Numbered from the stretch's first letter, positions 10,413 through 19,615 are shown. The stretch: DNA of 64,000 bases from an uncultured Pelagibacteraceae bacterium (GCA_902632935.1 CACPEJ010000003.1:1-64000), one strand, 5' to 3'. Notes: generated by a model from the sequence alone, not told the origin. Program-made: numbers and translations.

Positions 10413-11504
10413 AAAGTAAAGAATCAATCCTATAACAAAAATTGTAAGTCCAGCACCTACAACAAATATTTTTTTGGATTTTAAAAAGTGATTAAAATTA
10501 CTTTTTTCTAAATTTAGCGAACTTAATTCATTTAAATTACTCATAAATCCTTTACTTCTACCTATTTTTAAAAATTTATTTTTTCTACCATCAAATATTT
10601 CCTCTGGGGACATTTGTTTAAAATTTTCTAAATTTTTATTTAAAGCATTTCTAACATTTTCTAGTATCAAATCTTTGTCTCTATGCGCACCTCCAGATGG
10701 CTCTGGTATAATTTCATCTATTATCTCAAGCTCTAGTAAATCTTTAGCCGAAAGCTTCATTGCTTTAGCTGCATCTAGCATTTTTTTTGGATCTCGCCAT
10801 AAAATTGTTGCACATCCCTCAGGAGAAATAACTGAGTAAATTGCATTTTCTAACATTAAAACTTTATTAGATGATGCAAGAGCGATTGCACCTCCGGAGC
10901 CACCTTCCCCAATAACAATTGCAATCGTTGGAACTTTTAATTTCATACAACATTCTATTGATTTTGCGATGGCCTCTGCCTGACCTCTTTCCTCTGCACC
11001 AACACCAGGATAAGCGCCCGGAGTATCAATAAATGATATGATTGGTATATTAAATTTATCAGCCAGCTGCATTAGTCGAATAGTCTTTCTGTAACCTTCT
11101 GGTCTCATCATGCCAAAATTTCTTTTGATTCTTGAATCTAAATCCTCTCCTTTTTCCTGTCCAATAACTAAAACTGATAAACCATTAAACCTCGCAAACC
11201 CACAAAGCACTGAAAGATCCTCGCCATAAAAACGATCCCCTGATAAAGGGATGAAATCTTCAAACAAATTATCTATAAAAAATTTTGACTTCGGCCTATC
11301 CTCATGTCTAGCTACCATTGTAGTTTGCCAAGGATCTAAGTTTGCATATACCATTTTTAATTTTTCATCTAACTCGTCTTGTATCTGAGAAATTTTTTGT
11401 GTATCTACTTCTGAAAGTCCACTTTGATTATATGGATCTTTAAGTTTATCTAATTCATCTTCTAAATTCTTTATATCACTTTCAAAGTTTAGATAATTTT
11501 TCAT
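10407..11504 (-). CDS. accA: Acetyl-CoA carboxylase carboxyltransferase alpha subunit with C-terminal membrane segment
   Basis: AccA with AccD transfers the carboxyl group from carboxybiotin to acetyl-CoA, the committed step of fatty acid synthesis. The first ~318 residues align with the full E. coli-type protein: the N-terminal coil, the VARHEDRP and GDR..GED region, the oxyanion loops (GEGGSGGAIALASS) and the SPEGCATILWRD motif. The protein is 365 residues, about 45 longer than usual. The extra C-terminus has a polar linker followed by a hydrophobic stretch (about 346-365, FVVGAGLTIFVIGLILYFL) that looks like a membrane anchor. This tail is in frame with no sign of frameshift. The partner gene accD lies at 32.7 kb. 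Confidence 0.95.
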   Translation of the reverse strand: MKNYLNFESDIKNLEDELDKLKDPYNQSGLSEVDTQKISQIQDELDEKLKMVYANLDPWQTTMVARHEDRPKSKFFIDNLFEDFIPLSGDRFYGEDLSVLCGFARFNGLSVLVIGQEKGEDLDSRIKRNFGMMRPEGYRKTIRLMQLADKFNIPIISFIDTPGAYPGVGAEERGQAEAIAKSIECCMKLKVPTIAIVIGEGGSGGAIALASSNKVLMLENAIYSVISPEGCATILWRDPKKMLDAAKAMKLSAKDLLELEIIDEIIPEPSGGAHRDKDLILENVRNALNKNLENFKQMSPEEIFDGRKNKFLKIGRSKGFMSNLNELSSLNLEKSNFNHFLKSKKIFVVGAGLTIFVIGLILYFL

Positions 11505-11527
11505 ATTCTATAATATTAACTATGGAA

Positions 11528-11547
11528 ATTGACAACAAAATGTCAAT
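11528..11547. promoter_or_regulatory. Perfect 7-bp inverted repeat between accA and glcB
   Basis: In the 93-base gap between the divergent genes accA and glcB, ATTGACA and TGTCAAT form a perfect inverted repeat around a 6-base spacer (acaaaa). It could be an operator or a short hairpin in the glcB leader. A TTGACT hexamer about 15 bases further on resembles a -35 element for glcB. No regulator can be named from the sequence. Confidence 0.35.
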
Positions 11548-11597
11548 GCTACTATTAATTAATTGACTTAGTTTTACGGGAGTTTTAGAAATTATTT

Positions 11598-13757
11598 ATG
11601 TCTAAAAATTATCAAAATGTTAACAATTTAAAAATTTCGGAAGAATTGCTGTCATTTGTGAATAAGGAGTTACTAAAAGATTTAGATATTTCTTCTGAAA
11701 AATTTTGGGAAGGTTTTGATAAAGCTGTACACGATTTAGCACCTAAAAATAAAGAGCTGATCCAAATTAGAGAGAATTTACAAAAAAAAATAGATGATTG
11801 GCATATAAAGAATAAAGGAAATGAAATCGAAATTGAGCAATATAAAAAGTTTTTAAGAGAAATCGGTTATTTAAAGGAGGAAGGACCAGATTTCAAAATA
11901 GAGACCAATAATGTAGATGATGAAATTGCTCAAATTGCTGGACCACAACTAGTCGTTCCAATAATGAATGCTAGATACACTCTCAATGCAGCTAATGCTA
12001 GATGGGTAAGTTTATATGATAGTTTATATGGTACAAATATTATTGCATCAGAAGAAGGAGGAAGTGAAAGATACGACCCAAATAGAGGACAAGAAGTAAT
12101 AAAATATGTCAGAGAATTTTTTGATAAATATATTCCAATTGATGGGACTAGTTGGAAAAATATATCTGCACTTAAAATAAAAGATAAAAATTTGCTAATT
12201 TTAAAAGACGATAAAGAGTATAAACTTAAGGATGAAAATAAATTTGTAGGTCACAGAGGTGATGTAAATAAGCCAACAGCAATAATCATAAAAAATAATA
12301 ACCTGCATTTTGAAATTATAATTAATCCAAAAGCGTTTAGTGCTGCTCATGATATAGCCGGAATAAGTGATGTGATAGCAGAGTCTGCGGTTTCAACAAT
12401 TTGTGACAATGAAGATAGTGTTGCTGCAGTTGATGCTGAAGACAAAGTAACATGCTACAGAAACTGGCTAGGTCTAATGAGGGGAGATCTAAAAGTACAA
12501 TTCGAAAAAAATGGAAAAAAATTAGAAAGAAAACTTAATCCTGACAGAAGCTTTATTTCTAAAGAAGGAAAAGGTCTTAAATTGCATGGAAGAAGTTTGC
12601 TGTTAATACGAAATGTAGGCCACTTAATGACCAATTCATCAATAATTTTAAATAATGGTAGCGAAGTGCCAGAGGGAATAATGGATGCTTTTATAACAAC
12701 CACTGCTGCATTACACGACTTTAAAAAAAAGAAAAATTCAAGAACTGGATCAATTTACATTGTAAAACCAAAAATGCATGGACCAGATGAAACAGCTTTT
12801 ACTGACTTAATTTTTTCCAAAGTCGAGGAATTACTTGGCTTACAAAAGTATACTTGCAAAATTGGTATAATGGATGAAGAAAGAAGAACTTCTGCAAATT
12901 TAAAGGAGTGTATAAGAACTTTGAAAAATAGAGTTTTTTTTATAAATACTGGATTTCTAGATAGAACTGGTGATGAGATGCATACCTCCATGGAAGCTGG
13001 TCCAATGATTAAAAAGGGCGATATGAAATCATCCAGATGGATTTCTGCTTATGAAAATAATAATGTTGATATTGGTCTTAAATGTGGTTTTTCAGGTAAG
13101 GCACAAATAGGTAAAGGCATGTGGGCAATGCCAGATAAAATGAAGGAAATGTTAGATGAAAAAATAAGTCATTTAAAAGCTGGTGCAAATTGTGCCTGGG
13201 TTCCTTCCCCAACTGCAGCATCATTACATGCTCTTCACTATCATCAAATAAACATTTTTGATGAACAAAAAAAAATTATGAAGCGTGAACAATCTAAATT
13301 AGATGATCTATTGACTATCCCTGTGGCTGATAGACCTAATTGGTCAGTTGATGAAATCAACAAGGAAATTACTAACTCAGCACAAACACTGCTAGGTTAT
13401 GTTGTCAGATGGATTGACCAAGGAGTGGGTTGTTCAAAAGTCCCTGATATAAATAATATTGGACTTATGGAAGATAGAGCTACCTTGAGGATATCGTCGC
13501 AACATATTGCTAATTGGATACATCATGGGATCACAACAAAAATTCAGGTAGTGGAAATCATGAAAGCCATGGCAAAAGTTGTCGATAAACAAAATGAGAA
13601 TGATAAAAACTATATTAAAATGTCAGATAATTTCGAAAATTCTTTAGCATTTAAAACAGCTTGCGACTTGATATTTAAGGGAAAAGATCAACCATCAGGT
13701 TATACAGAGCCTCTTCTACATTTAAACAGAATAGAAAAAAAATCTAGCTTGAATTGA
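11598..13757 (+). CDS. glcB: Malate synthase G
   Basis: Malate synthase G condenses glyoxylate with acetyl-CoA to malate, in the glyoxylate bypass or in glycolate and glycine use. At 719 residues it matches the monomeric G isoform (about 720). It has the G-specific insert domain, the catalytic Arg in GRSLLLIRNVGHLM, the Mg-binding Glu/Asp cluster (PDETAF, ETGDEMHTSMEAG region), the redox-sensitive Cys in GVGCSKVPD and the catalytic Asp in MEDRATLRISSQH. It stands alone on the plus strand between accA and recR. In cultured SAR11 this gene is reported to be controlled by a glycine riboswitch; none is recognisable in the 93-base leader here. Confidence 0.97.
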   Translation: MSKNYQNVNNLKISEELLSFVNKELLKDLDISSEKFWEGFDKAVHDLAPKNKELIQIRENLQKKIDDWHIKNKGNEIEIEQYKKFLREIGYLKEEGPDFKIETNNVDDEIAQIAGPQLVVPIMNARYTLNAANARWVSLYDSLYGTNIIASEEGGSERYDPNRGQEVIKYVREFFDKYIPIDGTSWKNISALKIKDKNLLILKDDKEYKLKDENKFVGHRGDVNKPTAIIIKNNNLHFEIIINPKAFSAAHDIAGISDVIAESAVSTICDNEDSVAAVDAEDKVTCYRNWLGLMRGDLKVQFEKNGKKLERKLNPDRSFISKEGKGLKLHGRSLLLIRNVGHLMTNSSIILNNGSEVPEGIMDAFITTTAALHDFKKKKNSRTGSIYIVKPKMHGPDETAFTDLIFSKVEELLGLQKYTCKIGIMDEERRTSANLKECIRTLKNRVFFINTGFLDRTGDEMHTSMEAGPMIKKGDMKSSRWISAYENNNVDIGLKCGFSGKAQIGKGMWAMPDKMKEMLDEKISHLKAGANCAWVPSPTAASLHALHYHQINIFDEQKKIMKREQSKLDDLLTIPVADRPNWSVDEINKEITNSAQTLLGYVVRWIDQGVGCSKVPDINNIGLMEDRATLRISSQHIANWIHHGITTKIQVVEIMKAMAKVVDKQNENDKNYIKMSDNFENSLAFKTACDLIFKGKDQPSGYTEPLLHLNRIEKKSSLN

Positions 13758-14364
13758 TTTCAGATCTGTTTTTAAAGGCAGAGAATAATGTTCCATCATC
13801 AAGAGTTTCTATTTCACCACCAACAGGTAAACCTTGTGCTAATCTTGTAATTTTAGCCTTTGTTTTTTTTAGACTTTCTTGAATATAAAATGCTGTTGTT
13901 TGGCCTTCAACAGTAGCACTAGTTGCTAAAATTACTTCTTCTATATCATCTCTTTTTACTCTCTCAACCAATGAATTGATTAATAAATCCTCTTTTCTCT
14001 GTGTAGACGAAGAAATGGTTCCTCCTAAAATATGAAAATATCCTTGAAATATATTAGAATTTTCTATCGACCACTGATCTGCAATGTCCTCAACTACACA
14101 AATCTTTTTGAAATTCCCCTTTGGATTTACACAATTAACGCAATCTTGAAGACTAGATTTTAAAGATCCACATGCATTACATCTTGTTACATTTTTATAA
14201 ATTTGAACTAATATGTTGGCCATAGGTTTTACAAGTTCATCTTTATTATTGATTAATTTTAGAACAATTCTCTTTGCAGATTTAGGTCCAAGACCAGGGA
14301 GTTTTGATATTATCTTTATTAGTTCGTCTATCTCATTTACATTTTGCATATTTATAGTGGCCAT
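13744..14364 (-). CDS. recR: Recombination mediator RecR
   Basis: RecR acts with RecF and RecO to load RecA onto gapped single-stranded DNA. The 206-residue protein has the N-terminal helix-hairpin-helix (LPGLGPKSAKR, about 22-32), a four-cysteine zinc finger (C62, C65, C75, C78) and a Toprim domain (VCVVED-like, ICVVED at 88-93). Length and domain order are standard. It is the last gene of dnaX-ybaB-recR, a very common bacterial operon, and its start overlaps the ybaB end by 13 bases. Its end overlaps glcB tail-to-tail by 14 bases. Confidence 0.96.
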   Translation of the reverse strand: MATINMQNVNEIDELIKIISKLPGLGPKSAKRIVLKLINNKDELVKPMANILVQIYKNVTRCNACGSLKSSLQDCVNCVNPKGNFKKICVVEDIADQWSIENSNIFQGYFHILGGTISSSTQRKEDLLINSLVERVKRDDIEEVILATSATVEGQTTAFYIQESLKKTKAKITRLAQGLPVGGEIETLDDGTLFSAFKNRSEINSS

Positions 14365-14669
14365 TTAAAGCCAGGGATTCCAAATCCTCCGGTTGTTTTA
14401 GAAATTTCTTCGTTAGTTTTTTCTCTTAATTTTGATTTTGCATTATTGTGAGCAGCAGTAATTAAATCCTCTAAAACAGATTTATTTTCCTTTAATGTTT
14501 CATCTGAGATTTCTATTTTTTGCATTATGCCCTCTCCATCCAAAATAACTTTAACTGAATTAGCTCCTGATATACCCTCTACTCTAATTTTTTTAATATT
14601 TTCCTGACTTTCTTTCATTTTTGCCTCAAGTTCTTTAGCCTTATCTAATATTTTAGTAAAATCTGTCAT
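14352..14669 (-). CDS. YbaB/EbfC family nucleoid-associated protein
   Basis: A 105-residue protein of the YbaB/EbfC family, small dimeric DNA-binding proteins of the nucleoid. It has the usual long N-terminal helix with charged heptads (about 5-30), a central beta-sheet (VRVEG..GANSVKVILDGEG-like), and the Gly/Pro-rich C-terminus ending GGFGIPGFKWPL. The position between dnaX and recR is diagnostic: the start directly follows the dnaX stop and the end overlaps recR. Its exact role in SAR11 is not known. Confidence 0.93.
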   Translation of the reverse strand: MTDFTKILDKAKELEAKMKESQENIKKIRVEGISGANSVKVILDGEGIMQKIEISDETLKENKSVLEDLITAAHNNAKSKLREKTNEEISKTTGGFGIPGFKWPL

Positions 14670-16340
14670 CTAATCATTTTCTTCTTTTGAGTTGACGTCG
14701 ATTAAATCTGCATCAGGAAATTTTTCTATTAAATTTTTGTATAATTTAGATTGTTTAGCGGAATTAATATTCTTAATTTTTTGATTTATTTGCTTATCTT
14801 TTATTGATAACTCACCTTTTAATTTACTTAATGTGATAATCCATCTGTCTCCAGTCCATTCAAAAAGTTTCAAAGATAAATCTTTAATAAAATTTTTATC
14901 TAGATTATCATTAAAAGATATTTCAATACGATTGCTCTCAAAATGAACTAAATTTACATTTTTTTCTAGCTCATACTTAAGCTTAATCTCTTTTTTTTCA
15001 TTACAAATTTTTAAAAGTTGGTCAAATGAATTTACATTTAGCTTTTCCTCTGCATTAATTTTTTTATTGTTTTCAATTTTCACTTCTTGCTCTTGTGAAA
15101 TATTTTTAACCTGACTAATTGTTTCATTCTTTTTTTCGTTCACTATGATTTGTTCATCATCTTGCTTTTGAAATTGATCAATTTTACTCTTATTCAAGAG
15201 TGAATGCTCTTTATTTGCTGAGGACTTTAAATACATTAATCTAATAAGAAACATTTCAATTGATAGATTTTGATTGTTAACAATTTCTAACTCCCCAAGC
15301 GTTTTTAGAGTAAACTGCCAAAATAATATTAATGTTTCATCGCTAACTTCATTAGTAATTCTTTTTATTTTTGAAAACTCCTCATCATTCAAAGTAAAAT
15401 TCATACTCTCCATATTTAATGAGTTAATATTTTTAAAGTAATAAACCAGCTCTAAAAAATCATTTATAAATACTTTCGGCTCAACCCCTTGCTCATAAAT
15501 TTTTCTGTAAATTTCTATGACTTTTTTTTCTTCTCCCATTAAGATTAATTCAAATAAATCAATCAATTGTGATTTATCAAAATATCCAAAAATTTTTTGA
15601 GCTGAATTTAAATCTAATTCTTTATCTTTATTCAAACTTAATAAGGCTCTATCGAGTAAAGATAGTGCATCTCTAACAGACCCCTCAGAAATTTTTACAA
15701 TCAGTCTCAAGGCATCATCTGATATTTTTCCTCTCTCTTTCTCTTTAATTTTTTTTATAAACTCAAACAATTCACCTGATTTAACTCTTGATAAGTCAAA
15801 TCTCTGACATCTGGAAACCACAGTAATTGGAATTTTTTTAATTTCTGTAGTGGCAAAAATAAATTTTAAACTACCTCCATTCTCATATTGAGGAGGTTCT
15901 TCTAAAGTTTTTAATAAAGCGTTAAATGCCTGCTTACTAAGCATGTGCACTTCATCAATTATAAAAATTTTATACTTTGATGTGCTTGGACCATATCTTG
16001 AAAATTCAATGAGATCTCTTACATCGTCGACACCTGTTTTGCTTGCGGCATCCATCTCTAAGACATCAATGTGACTGGAATTAGTAATTTCCTCGCAGTT
16101 ATCGCATAAATCATCTTTACATATTTTATCAATACCATTTATACAATTAAGAGATTTAGCTACAATTCTAGCAATTGTTGTTTTACCAACACCACGAATA
16201 CCAGTGAAAAGATATGCATTGGGCACTTTGTTTGCTTTAATTGAATTTATGATAGTTTCAGCAATAACCTCTTGTCCTATCAATTCAAAAAAATTTTGCG
16301 GTCTGTACTTAAGAGCCAATACTTTAGAATTTTTATTCAT
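14670..16340 (-). CDS. dnaX: DNA polymerase III subunit gamma/tau
   Basis: DnaX is the clamp-loader ATPase of the replicative polymerase. The 556-residue protein has Walker A GIRGVGKTT (47-55), a four-cysteine zinc module (C66, C74, C79, C82), Walker B with DEVH (about 128-131), the SRC sensor region (VVSRCQRFD) and the AAA+ lid. About 200 further residues rich in Lys, Glu and Asn form the tau-like extension that in E. coli contacts the polymerase and DnaB. I see no clear slippage site that would make a short gamma form. It leads dnaX-ybaB-recR and follows the SRP RNA gene on the same strand. Confidence 0.96.
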   Translation of the reverse strand: MNKNSKVLALKYRPQNFFELIGQEVIAETIINSIKANKVPNAYLFTGIRGVGKTTIARIVAKSLNCINGIDKICKDDLCDNCEEITNSSHIDVLEMDAASKTGVDDVRDLIEFSRYGPSTSKYKIFIIDEVHMLSKQAFNALLKTLEEPPQYENGGSLKFIFATTEIKKIPITVVSRCQRFDLSRVKSGELFEFIKKIKEKERGKISDDALRLIVKISEGSVRDALSLLDRALLSLNKDKELDLNSAQKIFGYFDKSQLIDLFELILMGEEKKVIEIYRKIYEQGVEPKVFINDFLELVYYFKNINSLNMESMNFTLNDEEFSKIKRITNEVSDETLILFWQFTLKTLGELEIVNNQNLSIEMFLIRLMYLKSSANKEHSLLNKSKIDQFQKQDDEQIIVNEKKNETISQVKNISQEQEVKIENNKKINAEEKLNVNSFDQLLKICNEKKEIKLKYELEKNVNLVHFESNRIEISFNDNLDKNFIKDLSLKLFEWTGDRWIITLSKLKGELSIKDKQINQKIKNINSAKQSKLYKNLIEKFPDADLIDVNSKEEND

Positions 16341-16353
16341 AATTAAATGAGGA

Positions 16354-16464
16354 GACTAGACCCGTTCCACTTTTAGCTCGGCTGCTGAATTTCTTCCCTG
16401 ACCGGTTCCATGAAGCAAACGCCCTAGCCCCCAAAACTATTATAGCAGGTATAATTTCTAGTCT
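16354..16464 (-). ncRNA. ffs: Signal recognition particle RNA (4.5S-type, small bacterial SRP RNA)
   Basis: On the minus strand this ~111-base gap holds the SRP RNA domain IV signature. GGTCAGG is followed by a GAA/TTC stem closing a GAAA tetraloop and then AGCAGCC, the asymmetric-loop strand bound by Ffh (compare CAGG..GGAA..AGCAGCC in E. coli). The outer ends pair perfectly (TCTAGTC in the plus strand at 16458-16464 with GACTAGA at 16354-16360), closing a long hairpin. GC content is much higher than in the surroundings. Placement beside dnaX is common for ffs in alphaproteobacteria. The apical loop is GAAA rather than the commoner GGAA, still a GNRA loop. Confidence 0.9.
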
Positions 16465-16482
16465 ACAATAAAAGATTATTTT

Positions 16483-17313
16483 TTATTTTCCTCTTATTTT
16501 GTCTGCCTCAAAAACACCTAAGACGTGAAAATCTTGGCAATGCAATCCTAATTCCTCTAAGGATTTTTGAACATTTGTATCCTCAATATGACCATCCAGA
16601 TCACATAAAAAAAAGAAAGAGTCGAACGTATTTTTTTCTGGATAACTTTGCAATTTTGTTAAATTCACTCCATTAATAGCGAAACCACCTAAAGATTGGT
16701 ATAAAGCTGCAGGTTTACTTTTAAGCTTGAACAAAAAAGATGTAATATATTTTTTATTTCCAAATTCTGGTTGAGATATATTTTTTCCCATAATTAAGAA
16801 TCTTGTTAGATTGCCTTTTTCATTTTCAATATTTTTTTTAATTATTTCTAAATTATATGTTTTAGCACTCAAAGATGAAGCTATTGCAGCTTTTGTCTTA
16901 TCTTTTGTTTTTGAAACCATTTCTGCAGAGCCAGCTGTATCAGCCCTCACATGCTCAATTAGGCTATTTGATTTTATAAATTTAGAACATTGAGAAAGTG
17001 CTTGTCCATGAGAGTAAACATCCTTTATGTCTGAAATTTTCGTGCCCGGTAAACCTAATAAATTATGTTCTATTTTCTGAAAATATTCAGAATAGATATT
17101 AAGTCTATATTTAAAGATTAAATATTCAATTCCAATATTGCCTGTAATTCTATTTGACTCTGGAATAATAATTTTTGAATTACCATCTTTTGAGGCTTTT
17201 AAAAAACATTCATCAAAAGTTTTACATGGAATAATTTCAGCATCTTTAAAAATTGATAATGCTGCAAGATGTGAATAGGCTCCAAATGTACCTTGAAAAT
17301 AAATTTTATTCAT
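16483..17313 (-). CDS. pheA: Prephenate dehydratase
   Basis: Monofunctional prephenate dehydratase, which converts prephenate to phenylpyruvate for phenylalanine. The 276-residue protein has a periplasmic-binding-fold catalytic domain with the TRF motif (T170-F172 in NLTRFLIMG) and a C-terminal ACT domain (about 190-270) with KPAALYQSLGGFAINGVNLT. The usual ESRP allosteric motif is QSYP here, so phenylalanine control may differ. It starts at the stop of kdsB (1-base overlap), a pairing common in alphaproteobacteria. Confidence 0.95.
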   Translation of the reverse strand: MNKIYFQGTFGAYSHLAALSIFKDAEIIPCKTFDECFLKASKDGNSKIIIPESNRITGNIGIEYLIFKYRLNIYSEYFQKIEHNLLGLPGTKISDIKDVYSHGQALSQCSKFIKSNSLIEHVRADTAGSAEMVSKTKDKTKAAIASSLSAKTYNLEIIKKNIENEKGNLTRFLIMGKNISQPEFGNKKYITSFLFKLKSKPAALYQSLGGFAINGVNLTKLQSYPEKNTFDSFFFLCDLDGHIEDTNVQKSLEELGLHCQDFHVLGVFEADKIRGK

Positions 17314-18047
17314 TAAGATTTGTTTTCCATGATTTTTTTAACAGCTTCTAAATCCTCTATTGTGTCTACACCTATAGGGGCAAAGTTCGCAAAAGCAACA
17401 TTAATTTTTATGTTATTATCTAACGCCCTAAGTTGCTCAAGTTTATTTTTGATCTCACTAGGAGATTGTTTTAAAGAAACAAATTTCTCAAGAGTATCTT
17501 TATCATATGAATATATACCAAGATGATGATAAATGTTCCCTTTTTCTTCAGTAATATTTCTCTTAAAATTTAATGCCTCCGGAAAATTTGTTCGATTTAG
17601 ATTTTCTTTTGTCAAAACCTTAACGACATTTGGATTTTCCAATAGAGCTTTGTCATGAATTTTGGAAGCTAAAGTTCCTAAGTTTGAAGAACTTTCAATC
17701 ATCTTTTTATTCAAGTTTCTAATATCATCTATATTCATTAAAGGTTCATCACCTTGAAGATTCATTATTAAATCAATATCCGCGGAATTAATTTTTTGAA
17801 ACACCTCATAAATCCTATCTGTCCCTGTTTTATGCTCATTTTTTGTTAAAATTGCTTGTCCACCATTTTGTTTAACATCGTCGACTATCTCTTGGTCCTC
17901 TGCTGCAACTATTACCTCTCCAATATTTGCTTCCTCTGCTTTTTTAAAAACATGCGAAATGATTGACAATCCTTTAATTTTCATCAAGGGCTTACCTGGC
18001 AATCTCTCGGCAGACAATCTAGAGGGAATTATTACCAAAGTTTTCAT
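17313..18047 (-). CDS. kdsB: 3-deoxy-manno-octulosonate cytidylyltransferase
   Basis: KdsB activates Kdo as CMP-Kdo for attachment to lipid A, in the cytoplasm. The 244-residue protein begins with the nucleotidyltransferase loop IIPSRLSAERLPGKPL (residues 6-21) and includes the NLQGDEPL metal-binding motif and a TDRIYEV segment, all typical of KdsB. With kdsD, lptC and lptB in this window it shows that the organism makes lipopolysaccharide. It is co-directional with pheA and overlaps it by 1 base; 107 bases separate it from the divergent cytochrome c gene. Confidence 0.96.
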   Translation of the reverse strand: MKTLVIIPSRLSAERLPGKPLMKIKGLSIISHVFKKAEEANIGEVIVAAEDQEIVDDVKQNGGQAILTKNEHKTGTDRIYEVFQKINSADIDLIMNLQGDEPLMNIDDIRNLNKKMIESSSNLGTLASKIHDKALLENPNVVKVLTKENLNRTNFPEALNFKRNITEEKGNIYHHLGIYSYDKDTLEKFVSLKQSPSEIKNKLEQLRALDNNIKINVAFANFAPIGVDTIEDLEAVKKIMENKS

Positions 18048-18154
18048 TATTTTTTTTAACTATGAGCACAATATAAACAGAGGCAAAATTGTACATCAAA
18101 ATATATGAGCAATTTTAAATTTATAGTGTTATATGTTCAAAATATTTTAATTAA

Positions 18155-18697
18155 ATGGATTCATTTGAACTAAATAAGATAATCGCTGCTGTTTTATTGG
18201 TTGCTCTAATCATTATTGGCATTGGAAAACTTTCCGATGCTATTTTTTACGTAGAAAAACCTAAAACTCCAGGTTATGTCGTAGAGGTAGAACAAGGAGT
18301 AACGGCTAGTACAGAAACTAAATCAGACGCAGTAACAGAAAAAGTTGATATTGCAGCCCTGATGGCGATGGCAGATCTTGCTCATGGAGAAAAAGTTTTT
18401 AAAAAATGTGCCGCATGTCACTCGATTGTCAAAGGTGGGAAAAATAATATTGGTCCTGCACTTTACAATGTAGTGAACAGACAGGTTGGTGTTGTCTCCG
18501 ATTATAAATATTCTAAAGCACTTACCGAATATGGAAAGAATTGGAACTTTGAAGAATTAAATGGTTACCTAATTAGACCAGCAAAATGGATTAAGGGAAC
18601 TAAAATGGCTTTTGCTGGATTGAAAAAAGAGAAAGATAGAGCCTCAGTTATTTTATACCTAAATCAAAATTCTGATAACCCACTTCCCTTACCTTAA
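18155..18697 (+). CDS. Membrane-anchored class I cytochrome c (CycM/c552-like)
   Basis: A 180-residue protein with one N-terminal membrane helix (about residues 9-24, IIAAVLLVALIIIGIG) that tethers a periplasmic haem domain through a linker rich in Thr, Val and Glu. The haem-binding motif is CAACH (85-89) and the likely distal Met ligand is M151 in GTKMAFAGL. This layout matches the alphaproteobacterial CycM family, which carries electrons from the bc1 complex to an aa3-type oxidase. No assembly or oxidase genes lie nearby. It is convergent with argF, with a 9-base overlap. Confidence 0.93.
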   Translation: MDSFELNKIIAAVLLVALIIIGIGKLSDAIFYVEKPKTPGYVVEVEQGVTASTETKSDAVTEKVDIAALMAMADLAHGEKVFKKCAACHSIVKGGKNNIGPALYNVVNRQVGVVSDYKYSKALTEYGKNWNFEELNGYLIRPAKWIKGTKMAFAGLKKEKDRASVILYLNQNSDNPLPLP

Positions 18698-19615
18698 TTT
18701 TCCAAGACAATAAAGTAGTATCGATTTTTGTACGTGAACTCTATTTAAAGCCTGTAGCCAAACTTTTGATTGTTTGCTTTTAAAAACATTTTCATCAACT
18801 TCGCTCCCTCTTGGAAGACAGTGCAAGAATATAGCTCTTGGACATTTTTTGAGAAGATTTTTATTAATCTTAAAATTTTTGAAATCCTTTAATTTTTTTT
18901 TTTTATTAACTTTATCGTTCATTGATATTACTTTATCAGAAAAAATTATATCGGCTCCAACAACTGCTTTTTTTGGATCATTATAAATCGTAATTTTATT
19001 TTTATTTTTTTTGATATAATTCATTATGTTCTTACTAGGTTGATATTTTTTTGGACAACCAACTTTTAATTTAAAAGAAAATTTAATTGAGGCAGCAATC
19101 AAAGAATTCAGAACATTATTTGAGTCTCCAATCCAAGTAATATTTAATTTAGATATTGGTTTTTTTTTAATTTCTTCGACAGTAAATACATCTGACAAGA
19201 TTTGTGTTGGATGAGAAGATGGGCTTAATCCATTAATAATTGGAATTGTTAAATGTTTTTTAAATTCCTCCAACTTTTCATCATTATCAGTTCTTAACAT
19301 GAAAGCATCACCAAAACTTGACAATATTTTAGCGGTATCTTCAATACTTTCACCTCCTTTAGATAAATGCAGTTCATCTGGTCTAAGTGTTAAAGTTCGA
19401 CCAGAAAGTTGGGAGATAGCTAAGAAAAAGGACAAGCGAGTTCTTAAACTCGATTTTTCAAACATTTGTATCAATAGTTTTCCTTTTAAAGGCGTACCTT
19501 TATCATGATCAAGATTGTTAAGATTCTTTCTTGCTTTTTTTCTTTTTTTTGCATCGATCAAAATTCTTCTAAGATCTTTTGCTGGAATATCTTTTAGATT
19601 AATAAAGTGTTTCAT
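18689..19615 (-). CDS. argF: Ornithine carbamoyltransferase
   Basis: ArgF joins carbamoyl phosphate and ornithine to give citrulline. The 308-residue protein has the carbamoyl-phosphate loop (SSLRTRLSF, the S-x-R-T-R element), the HPTQ element (SSHPTQILSD), a carbamoyl-phosphate-binding His/Arg region and the catalytic HCLPRG near the C-terminus. All are typical of ornithine rather than aspartate carbamoyltransferase. It follows argD by one base, so the two are co-transcribed; argJ and argB are elsewhere in the window. A Lys/Asn-rich insertion around residues 190-235 reflects the AT bias. Confidence 0.95.
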   Translation of the reverse strand: MKHFINLKDIPAKDLRRILIDAKKRKKARKNLNNLDHDKGTPLKGKLLIQMFEKSSLRTRLSFFLAISQLSGRTLTLRPDELHLSKGGESIEDTAKILSSFGDAFMLRTDNDEKLEEFKKHLTIPIINGLSPSSHPTQILSDVFTVEEIKKKPISKLNITWIGDSNNVLNSLIAASIKFSFKLKVGCPKKYQPSKNIMNYIKKNKNKITIYNDPKKAVVGADIIFSDKVISMNDKVNKKKKLKDFKNFKINKNLLKKCPRAIFLHCLPRGSEVDENVFKSKQSKVWLQALNRVHVQKSILLYCLGKLR

